8,019 nucleotides of DNA from JBCCRH01 sp039208045 (GTDB lineage: Bacteria > Bacteroidota > Bacteroidia > Chitinophagales > Saprospiraceae): contig JBCCRH010000298.1 of assembly GCA_039208045.1 (NCBI GenBank), positions 1 to 8,019 of the forward strand, in the 5' to 3' direction. Position 1 is the stretch's first letter, and each line of letters starts with the position of its first letter. Under the pieces are notes generated by a model that saw nothing but the letters and a program-made list of their open reading frames with translations, made no database searches and was not told the origin of the DNA. Made by a program: the position numbers and the translations under genes. Positions 1-5,483 of this stretch are shown piece after piece.

Positions 1-2523
1 AATAACTTCAATCAGGTACCAGAGCCTTCAGGAGACTGTATGACTGGGGTCATTCTTTGCGATAAATCGCCTTTCACCGTTGACTTTATCAATGGGGTGG
101 GAAATGTTTCTGGCGAAATTGGCAATACGGGTTGCAGTGCTTCCCCAGGCTGCAATTTTGTAGAATCTAGCTCTAGCTGGTACCGCTGGACCTGCGATCA
201 GGCAGGAACGCTCACTTTTTCCCTTAATCCTCTCAACCCTATTGACGACCTTGACTTTGTGCTCTACGAGCTACCTGGGGGCTTAGATGATTGTAATAAT
301 AAGCTCAACCTACGCTGTATGGCTTCTGGTGAAAATGTGGGTGCTCCACTCGCAGAATGGATCAGTTGTACTGGTGCAACAGGGTTGGTGGCAGGCGATA
401 CGGATGCTACTGAATTTTGTGGGTGTCAACCCGGCGATAATAATTTTGCAGGGGAGATCGTCATGGTGCCAGGCAGGAGCTATACGCTGGTGATCAATAA
501 TTTTAGTAATTCCGGGAGTGGCTTTTCTGTGGAGTTTGGTGGTACGGGCACTTTCGTTGGCCCAACTGCTGCTTTTACCAATGATGAATCCGATAATACG
601 CTCTGCATAGGCGAATCCATTCGGTTTACAGATGCCTCTTCCTTTATCGGAACCATAGAAGAATGGGAATGGGATTTTGGCCCTGGCGCCATCCCTGCCA
701 CGGCAAACACGCAAGGGCCGCATACGGTGCAATACAATCGGCCGGGTATCAAGTCCATTCTCTTAAAGGTAACTACAGAAAGAGGTTGCTTTATTACCAC
801 TATTGATCAGATTACAGTAGAGTGCTGCGACGATCACTTTGATATTAGTAGTTTACTCACTGATGAAAACTGCCCAGGCGATGAAACGGGCGCCATCGAC
901 TTGACGGTCACCAATGATTATGGACCCTACGAATATACATGGGACAATATGGTGCTTACTGAAGATCAAGCAAATATTAGCCAAGGTGACTACATGGTGA
1001 CTATTTCGGATGCTGCTACCTGTGATACGGTATTAACCTTTGCGGTGGAAGGGCCTGCACCTTTTGAGTATGATACCTTGGTAATCATGCCGACTTGCAA
1101 TGGCGGTACTGATGGTGCTATCACACTCGTCGTATCGGGCGGTACGCCTCCTTATTTATACAATTGGGAAAATACTGGCTTTACCTCTAATAATACCTAT
1201 GCCAATATCTCTCAGGGCGACTACACGGTAGTGGTTCAAGACCAAAATGGCTGTGAGGAAACGCTTGTGCTTCCAGTTACAGAGCTTATCCTCGAATTAG
1301 ACCCTGCAGTGGTGGCGTTTACGTCGCCTACTTGCACCGGGTTTTCAGATGGTACGATTGAGGTAGTCATCGTCAATGGGTTACCGCCCTATCAGTATGA
1401 TTTTAATGATGGTAATGGCTTTGTGGATGAAAATGCGCTAGCCAATCTTTCCGCTGGCCTTTACACCGTAGAAGTACTGGATGCTAATCTTTGTCGTGGT
1501 TTTTTTGAGTTCGAGCTAGTAGACCCTGCTCCATTGGAGGTGGTGCTACAGATTGAAGATACTGGTTGTTTTGGTGCCGATGATGGACGAATTACAGCTA
1601 TTGCTAGCGGTGGCACGGGCGACTATTTATATAATTGGAGTACGGGAGAAACCAACGAAATAGCGGAGAACTTGGTGGCGGGTAATTATACTCTGACCGT
1701 TACTGATGAAAATGACTGTGAGCTAATTGTGAGTGGAGAAGTGCAGCAGCCTGCCCCTGTTTTGATTGAAGTTGGCGACATCACTAATGTGATTTGCTTT
1801 GGCGACGCTACTGGTGTGGTGAGTGTTATTGGCTCTGGGGGAGTTCCTCCTTATACCTTTAGTGTAGATGGTACTACTTTTCAAGCCGATTCTATTTTCA
1901 CCGATTTACCTGCTGGGGCATATACGTTCACTGTCATGGATGCAGAGGAGTGTACAGCTACCGTTGAAGGTACTGTAACGCAGCCTGCACAACTAACAGT
2001 GGATGCGGGAGCTGACCAATTGATTAACCTTGGGTTTTCTGCCGATTTGCTGGCCACGCCGAGCGACCTCATGGTCTCCTACACTTGGTCACCCGCTAAT
2101 TCCTTAAACTGTGATACTTGCGCGGCTGTGGTAGCTAGTCCTGTCAATAACACCACATACGAAGTAACTGTTACTGATCAAGATGGTTGTACGGCAACGG
2201 ATAGCGTGCGGGTACTCGTAGTGAAAGATCGCCCAGTGTATATCCCCAATGTTTTTTCTCCAAACGATGATGGGGTTAACGACGGATTCACGGCCTTCGC
2301 TGGCCCAGCTGCCCTAGAGATCGAAAATATGAAAATCTTTGACCGCTGGGGAGAGCTCGTTTTTGATCAAAGTAATTTGCCGCTCAATAATCCGCTGGCA
2401 GGCTGGGATGGTACCTTTGAAGGCCAAGCAATGGGCTCCGCAGTATTTGTTTACTTGATAGACATTCGATTTATCGATGGAATAGTGGTGCAGTACGCAA
2501 GTGATGTTACCCTTTTACGCTAA
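1..2523 (+). CDS. Partial T9SS type B secreted protein with PKD domain and SprB repeats (5' end missing)
   Basis: This is the C-terminal 840 residues of a secreted, probably surface-displayed adhesin-like protein. The frame is open from base 1 and reads NNFNQVPEPSGDC before the first ATG at position 40, so that ATG is internal and the true start and signal peptide lie upstream. Residues below are counted from the Met at 40. A Cys-rich N-terminal module (about 5-172) contains DLDFVLYELPGG. A PKD-like domain (about 175-262) contains EEWEWDFGPG and a GIKSILLKVTTERGC segment. Five SprB-type repeats follow (about 268-651), then an Ig-like domain (652-727). The C-terminus (733-827) is the gliding-motility/T9SS type B sorting domain, with PNVFSPNDDGVND, MKIFDRWGELVF and GWDGTFEGQ. 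Known for the family: such proteins cross the outer membrane by the type IX system and the C-terminal domain is the signal. Ligand and role are unknown. A surface adhesin or gliding-related role is inferred from SprB repeats. Confidence 0.95.
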   Translation, partial: NNFNQVPEPSGDCMTGVILCDKSPFTVDFINGVGNVSGEIGNTGCSASPGCNFVESSSSWYRWTCDQAGTLTFSLNPLNPIDDLDFVLYELPGGLDDCNNKLNLRCMASGENVGAPLAEWISCTGATGLVAGDTDATEFCGCQPGDNNFAGEIVMVPGRSYTLVINNFSNSGSGFSVEFGGTGTFVGPTAAFTNDESDNTLCIGESIRFTDASSFIGTIEEWEWDFGPGAIPATANTQGPHTVQYNRPGIKSILLKVTTERGCFITTIDQITVECCDDHFDISSLLTDENCPGDETGAIDLTVTNDYGPYEYTWDNMVLTEDQANISQGDYMVTISDAATCDTVLTFAVEGPAPFEYDTLVIMPTCNGGTDGAITLVVSGGTPPYLYNWENTGFTSNNTYANISQGDYTVVVQDQNGCEETLVLPVTELILELDPAVVAFTSPTCTGFSDGTIEVVIVNGLPPYQYDFNDGNGFVDENALANLSAGLYTVEVLDANLCRGFFEFELVDPAPLEVVLQIEDTGCFGADDGRITAIASGGTGDYLYNWSTGETNEIAENLVAGNYTLTVTDENDCELIVSGEVQQPAPVLIEVGDITNVICFGDATGVVSVIGSGGVPPYTFSVDGTTFQADSIFTDLPAGAYTFTVMDAEECTATVEGTVTQPAQLTVDAGADQLINLGFSADLLATPSDLMVSYTWSPANSLNCDTCAAVVASPVNNTTYEVTVTDQDGCTATDSVRVLVVKDRPVYIPNVFSPNDDGVNDGFTAFAGPAALEIENMKIFDRWGELVFDQSNLPLNNPLAGWDGTFEGQAMGSAVFVYLIDIRFIDGIVVQYASDVTLLR
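562..825 (+). other. PKD-like domain within the secreted protein
   Basis: The encoded segment has the PKD pattern: an initial strand with CIGESIRFTDAS, a central EWEWDFGPG (the WDFG-type core), and a closing segment in which HTVQYNRPGIKSILLKV matches the usual 'H.Y..PG.Y.V.L.V' ending. PKD domains are Ig-like beta sandwiches in extracellular proteins. Here it acts as a spacer or binding module before the repeats. Boundaries are approximate. Confidence 0.75.
841..1992 (+). repeat. Five tandem SprB-type repeats (protein level)
   Basis: Five units of about 75-80 residues each lie at roughly 841-1056, 1066-1290, 1312-1530, 1537-1755 and 1768-1992. Each has an early Cys, an acidic/glycine turn (for example CNGGTDGAI, CFGADDGRI), a GG.PPY.Y core (best in units 2 and 5), an L.AG.YT.V strand and a closing D...C. 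The two Cys of each unit are 50, 52, 53, 50 and 52 residues apart. Units are joined by a short PAP-type linker (GPAPF, DPAPL, QPAPV, QPAQL). The DNA itself has diverged, so this is an old protein repeat and not a recent DNA tandem duplication. SprB repeats are named for the Flavobacterium johnsoniae gliding adhesin. Confidence 0.85.
2236..2523 (+). other. T9SS type B C-terminal sorting domain (gliding motility-associated C-terminal domain)
   Basis: The last 95 residues carry the hallmark PNVFSPNDDGVND, then an IENMKIFDRWGELVF strand, a GWDGTF motif and a closing VFVYLIDIRFIDG plus a short TLLR tail. This matches the gliding motility-associated C-terminal family, which directs export through the type IX system. 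It ends exactly at the stop codon, as expected for a C-terminal signal, so the 3' end of the gene is intact. Confidence 0.93.
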
Positions 2524-2529
2524 AGGACT

Positions 2530-2537
2530 TATCTTTG
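2530..2537 (+). promoter_or_regulatory. Candidate Bacteroidota -7 element for lptC
   Basis: TATCTTTG matches the Bacteroidota -7 consensus TAnnTTTG at every fixed position. It starts seven bases after the upstream stop codon ends, and only two bases separate it from the first lptC ATG (2540). I see no clear TTTG/TTG -33 box at the expected distance. If the usual spacing holds, transcription would start around 2542-2544, giving a leaderless or nearly leaderless mRNA starting at the second ATG (2543). Confidence 0.55.
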
Positions 2538-2539
2538 TA

Positions 2540-3106
2540 ATGATGAAGCAACTAACATTCTTACTACTTTATTTCACGCTGCTCTGCTCTTTCTGGGCTT
2601 GCGAAAACGACATGAGCGAAGTGCGTGCTTTGCAGGAAAAAATGCAACCCGGCATAGAAACTGCCAGAGAAGTAGAAATTCTATACAGTGATTCTGCGCA
2701 AATCAAAGTACGTATTGAAGGAGAAACTATGCTCACCCACCTCGACCGAAGCTACCCCCGCCAGGAATTTACAGATGGTATCTGGGTAGAGTTTTTTGAT
2801 GAAGAAGGTGCCATCAGTAGCACGCTAGCAGCAAGGTATGCGGTGCGGCAGGAGAAGCTTGGGAAAATAACAGTACGCGATAGCGTGGTGTGGAAGAGTG
2901 TGGAGCAGGACAAGTTAGAAACGGAGGAACTTATATGGGATGAAAAGTCCAAAAAAGTGTACACCAATAAATTTGTGGTTATCACTCGCCCCGATGAAAT
3001 CATCTATGGACATGGGTTTGAAGCCGATCAAGATTTTTCTAACGCACGTATCAAAGCAGTGGATGGCCGAGTGAAAGTGGAGGATATAGATCAAGAAATC
3101 GAATAG
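2540..3106 (+). CDS. lptC: LPS export ABC transporter periplasmic protein LptC (lipoprotein-like)
   Basis: This is a probable LptC, which takes lipopolysaccharide from the LptBFG inner-membrane transporter and passes it along the periplasmic Lpt bridge. The product is 188 residues from the ATG at 2540 (187 from 2543), close to the usual LptC size. It begins with a lipoprotein-like signal peptide, a hydrophobic run ending SFWAC with candidate lipidated Cys at residue 21, in place of the single membrane anchor of E. coli LptC. The body (about 38-182) is beta-strand-rich with LptC-like features, including EILYSDSAQIKVRIEG, GIWVEFFDEEG and YGHGFEADQDFSNARI near the end. An earlier in-frame ATG at 2501 would overlap the preceding gene and put a poor leader before the signal peptide, so I reject it. 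The stop codon abuts the next ATG (TAGATG), indicating an operon. Family call rests on recognition of pattern and context. Confidence 0.85.
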   Translation: MMKQLTFLLLYFTLLCSFWACENDMSEVRALQEKMQPGIETAREVEILYSDSAQIKVRIEGETMLTHLDRSYPRQEFTDGIWVEFFDEEGAISSTLAARYAVRQEKLGKITVRDSVVWKSVEQDKLETEELIWDEKSKKVYTNKFVVITRPDEIIYGHGFEADQDFSNARIKAVDGRVKVEDIDQEIE

Positions 3107-4381
3107 ATGCTACTGACCCTCGCCATATCGATGCTCTTACTTTCAGCCCTTTTTTCAGGCTCTGAAATAGCATTTATCTCTGCTAGCAAGCTAAAAGTGG
3201 AGCTACGCAGAAAAAAAGGAGCGCAGCGAGGATCAATACTATCCAGCTTCTTTAACCGTCCCGATCAGTTTTTGGGCACTATGCTAGTAGGTAACAATAT
3301 CGCTCTGGTGCTCTTTACTATTGCTATGACTGATCTTTTGGAGCCTTATTTGGTAAAGGCGCTCAGTAGCGATAGTGAGATCGTTTTGTTGTTAGTCAGC
3401 ACGCTCTTAATTACCATTATCGTCCTCATCTTTGGTGAATTCTTACCTAAAACACTCTTTCGCCTTTACGCAGATCAGGCCCTCTACTTTTTAGCCTACC
3501 CCTTAAAAATATTAGAGTTTCTATTCCTTATCCCTTCATGGATCATGACGCGCTTGTCCAACCTCATGCTGCGCCTGGTATTAAAATCACCACTTCAAGA
3601 AGATCAAACTCCCTTTACGAGATTAGATCTGGAACACTTCATCAATGACTCCACCAGCGACTCAGAAGAAGAAATCGACAAAGAATTGTTCGGGAAAGCG
3701 CTGAACCTTAAAGACACGCGCGTACGAGAATGTATGGTGCCCCGCAATGAGATTGAAAGTATCGATGTAAGTGCTTCAGTGGAAGAGCTAGAGCAACTTT
3801 TTAGAGAAACCAAACTATCAAGAATTATTGTCATTAAGGACGATATTGACAATGTGCTGGGTTATGTCCACCACCAACAGTTGTTTGAAGAGCCCGAAAC
3901 GATTAATGGTATCGTCTTAGATATTCCATTTATTCCCGAGGTTAAGCGGGCTATTGATATGATGCAGCAGTTTATCCAAAAACAAATCAATATTGCCTGT
4001 GTAGTAGATGAATTCGGAGGCGTATCAGGGGTGATTACTTTAGAGGACATCTTGGAGGAAATCTTTGGCGAAATAGAAGATGAGCACGACCAAGAGGAGC
4101 ATGTAGAAACACAAATTGCTCCCAATGAATACATCTTCTCTGGGCGACTAGAAATCGACTACCTCAATGAAAAATATGATAATATAAATTTCCCCGAAGG
4201 GGACTACCATACCCTAAGCGGCTACCTGGTCATGACAACGGCAACCATCCCAGAACAAGGGGATGACCTAGAGTTGCATGGTTATCGCTTCCTCTTTGAA
4301 ATGGTAAGTGATACTAAAATAGAGATGATTCGAGTAATTAAGCTACAGCCGGAGGAGCATACGGAGGAGGGAACAAAATAA
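3107..4381 (+). CDS. CNNM (DUF21)/CBS/CorC_HlyC domain membrane protein (hemolysin/GldE-like family)
   Basis: This 424-residue protein has the full architecture of the CorC/HlyC 'hemolysin' family. An N-terminal CNNM/DUF21 membrane domain (1 to about 165) holds SGSE (17-20), the VGNN motif (61-64) and GEFLPK (110-115). A CBS pair follows, CBS1 about 207-262 starting at CMVPRNE and CBS2 about 272-326 with CVVDEFGG (298-305) and GVITLEDILEEIFGEIEDE. The C-terminal CorC_HlyC domain spans about 340-415. Members are linked to divalent-cation (Mg/Co) export or homeostasis. The haemolysin name is historical. The gliding protein GldE of Flavobacterium belongs to the same family, but this copy lies beside lptC and not beside gldD, so I do not assign gldE. 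The start is the ATG immediately after the lptC stop. No Shine-Dalgarno sequence is visible, so translation is probably coupled. A terminator overlaps the stop. Confidence 0.93.
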   Translation: MLLTLAISMLLLSALFSGSEIAFISASKLKVELRRKKGAQRGSILSSFFNRPDQFLGTMLVGNNIALVLFTIAMTDLLEPYLVKALSSDSEIVLLLVSTLLITIIVLIFGEFLPKTLFRLYADQALYFLAYPLKILEFLFLIPSWIMTRLSNLMLRLVLKSPLQEDQTPFTRLDLEHFINDSTSDSEEEIDKELFGKALNLKDTRVRECMVPRNEIESIDVSASVEELEQLFRETKLSRIIVIKDDIDNVLGYVHHQQLFEEPETINGIVLDIPFIPEVKRAIDMMQQFIQKQINIACVVDEFGGVSGVITLEDILEEIFGEIEDEHDQEEHVETQIAPNEYIFSGRLEIDYLNEKYDNINFPEGDYHTLSGYLVMTTATIPEQGDDLELHGYRFLFEMVSDTKIEMIRVIKLQPEEHTEEGTK

Positions 4382-4413
4382 AAGGAACGCTATAACATTA
4401 GAGCGTTCCTTTT
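4380..4413. terminator. Bidirectional rho-independent terminator between convergent genes
   Basis: A perfect 12-bp stem is formed by AAAAGGAACGCT (4380-4391) and AGCGTTCCTTTT (4402-4413), with a 10-nt loop. On the + strand it runs into TTTTATTTTAT. On the - strand it runs into TTTTATTTTGTT. It overlaps the stop codon of the CNNM/CorC gene and lies 26 bases beyond the stop of the convergent membrane-protein gene, so it can serve both. Confidence 0.88.
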
Positions 4414-4439
4414 ATTTTATAGTCTATAGCCTAGTTTTT

Positions 4440-5210
4440 TTAATCCACCAAGTGATCAACAATATCACTCTCCGCTTCTTCCATCAATTTAGTGACATCT
4501 GCAAACGCGGCATACTGAGCACAAAGCATTGCTGGGGCGGTAAATAATAGCCCTACAAATAAAGCGATAGCGCCTGCACCAGCAATCAAAGCGATCACAA
4601 AGCCAAACAAAAAGATGATAAACCACTGCTTTGTCACCATCCGTCTACTCATTTCCATGGCTGCCCATGCTTCCATTTTGTAAAACACAATAAACATAGT
4701 CGTCCAAGTGTAGGCGACAACTAAATAGACCAAGGGAAGAATAAAGATTAGTGTCCAAAATGGAAACGCTGGTGGTGTTGTAAATGGGTCTGACTGTATT
4801 TCGATGAAGTAGGTAATAAAGCCTGAAGTACCTACAGTAACTAGGAAAGGAATCATCGCGCCAATGGTAATAAGAGAAATAATTAACACACTCAGCGCCA
4901 ATTGCCCCCAATAATCAAACCCCTTGAAAAAATCACTAAACTGAGTAGCCTGCCCCTGATCCACCTTGTGTGCTACGATGTAAAACCCAGCCATCAAGCA
5001 AGGAGAAATAACCAGTGAATTGGCAAGGCCTCCTATGATTGGAATAAAGTTAGCGACAACACTAATGATAAAGAAGATCAGTATGAATCCAATGAAGTTC
5101 CCCATATTGGCCTGCATCAGATTGAAGCCCTTACCGATGTAATCGCCAAATTTGAATTCATAGCCATCGGCAATGATCTGTTCCAGTTTTTGCTTTTGAA
5201 TTTCGTTCAT
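4440..5210 (-). CDS. Polytopic membrane protein of unknown function (DUF975/YciC-like appearance)
   Basis: The product is a 256-residue integral inner-membrane protein. After a short polar N-terminus (1 to about 35, MNEIQKQKLEQIIADGYEFK) there are about six hydrophobic segments, at roughly 38-57, 62-81, 102-125, 150-176, 195-214 and 216-236. The tail is acidic (KLMEEAESDIVDHLVD). The region around residues 186-240, with EMSRRMVTKQWF followed by a glycine-rich membrane segment and then APAMLCAQYAAFADV, recalls the DUF975/YciC-type membrane proteins, in which 'S..L....W......L' precedes a last helix and a Y..AF/Y motif. No catalytic motif is visible, so no reaction can be assigned. The gene stands alone, convergent with the upstream operon and divergent from the 525-residue exported protein. 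The start is the only ATG before the polar leader. There is no good Shine-Dalgarno sequence (CTATAA precedes the ATG). Confidence 0.85.
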   Translation of the reverse strand: MNEIQKQKLEQIIADGYEFKFGDYIGKGFNLMQANMGNFIGFILIFFIISVVANFIPIIGGLANSLVISPCLMAGFYIVAHKVDQGQATQFSDFFKGFDYWGQLALSVLIISLITIGAMIPFLVTVGTSGFITYFIEIQSDPFTTPPAFPFWTLIFILPLVYLVVAYTWTTMFIVFYKMEAWAAMEMSRRMVTKQWFIIFLFGFVIALIAGAGAIALFVGLLFTAPAMLCAQYAAFADVTKLMEEAESDIVDHLVD

Positions 5211-5236
5211 TTATAGTTATTTTTTTGTGGTTACAA

Positions 5237-5291
5237 AATGCCCTTAATATAGGTAGAACTCCGGCTTTTACGATAATTAATGCCCTTTAAT
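5237..5291. repeat. Spaced direct repeat AATGCCCTT(T)AAT
   Basis: AATGCCCTTAAT (5237-5248) and AATGCCCTTTAAT (5279-5291) differ by one inserted T and start 42 bases apart, about four helical turns. On the - strand they read ATTAAGGGCATT and ATTAAAGGGCATT, upstream of the ATG of the membrane-protein gene at 5210. They could be paired binding sites for a regulator of that gene. No function is demonstrated by sequence alone. Confidence 0.45.
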
Positions 5292-5442
5292 CGACTATTC
5301 TTACCGCCAAACTTCTTTCATGATAGATTCAAACTTTATATTTCTTCGATTTAAGTACAATTTTATACAGTGTCCTAACTATCAAAATACTTATGAAATA
5401 TTTACTTTTTTTACTTTATTTGCATATTAGAAAGAAATTACT

Positions 5443-5459
5443 AATTATTGTTAATAATT
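5443..5459. promoter_or_regulatory. Inverted repeat, possible operator
   Basis: AATTATT (5443-5449) and AATAATT (5453-5459) are perfect inverted arms around GTT, 23 bases upstream of the ATG at 5483. In AT-rich DNA such a dyad can arise by chance, so an operator role is only possible. The stem is too weak and lacks the setting for a terminator. Confidence 0.3.
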
Positions 5460-5483
5460 CAAACTAAAGCTTAATTTAAATTA
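5448..5483 (+). promoter_or_regulatory. Weak candidate promoter of the 525-residue exported protein
   Basis: TTG at 5448-5450 could be a -33 element and TAATTTAA at 5472-5479 a degenerate -7 element (TAnnTT matches, the final TG does not), with 21 bases between. The -7 candidate ends three bases before the ATG, an arrangement similar to that at lptC. The same bases form a 12-bp perfect palindrome, TAATTTAAATTA (5472-5483), which may be the real signal or a chance of AT-rich DNA. Confidence 0.3.

Larger units (their letters stand above)
5211..5482. other. AT-rich divergent intergenic region
   Basis: This 272-base stretch separates two divergently transcribed genes and so must carry the promoters of both. 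It is much more AT-rich than the flanking coding DNA. It holds a spaced imperfect direct repeat near the - strand gene, an inverted repeat and a palindrome near the + strand gene, and a 24-codon reading frame (5393-5467) that I do not accept as a gene. I see no tRNA or riboswitch-like structure in it. Confidence 0.8.

Noticed and set aside
310..800. Antisense reading frames of 100-140 codons inside the secreted-protein gene
   Set aside because: They lie opposite an intact frame with recognisable domains, and their translations show no domain, signal or compositional sense. The same applies to shorter antisense frames in the CNNM/CorC gene and the + strand frame at 7534-7818.
841..1992. Recent tandem duplication or CRISPR-like array in the repeat region
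   Set aside because: Repeats are visible only at the protein level. The nucleotide copies have diverged, units are about 220-250 bases, and there are no identical short direct repeats with unique spacers.
2501..2542. Longer lptC start at the ATG at 2501
   Set aside because: It would overlap the end of the upstream gene by 23 bases and place a poor 13-residue leader before a good lipoprotein-type signal peptide. The -7 element at 2530-2537 also lies downstream of it.
3107..4381. Naming the CNNM/CBS/CorC protein gldE
   Set aside because: GldE belongs to this family, but paralogues are common and the neighbour here is lptC, not gldD. The sequence alone does not separate the two.
5393..5467. 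24-codon reading frame MKYLLFLLYLHIRKK... before the exported-protein gene
   Set aside because: It starts like a signal peptide, but it is very short, lies in strongly AT-rich DNA that favours Leu/Ile/Lys/Asn codons, has no ribosome-binding site or good promoter, and overlaps the likely promoter of the next gene.
5211..5482. Replication origin or attachment site in the AT-rich intergenic region
   Set aside because: No DnaA-box-like cluster, iterons, integrase gene or tRNA is visible. Divergent promoters explain the AT richness well enough.
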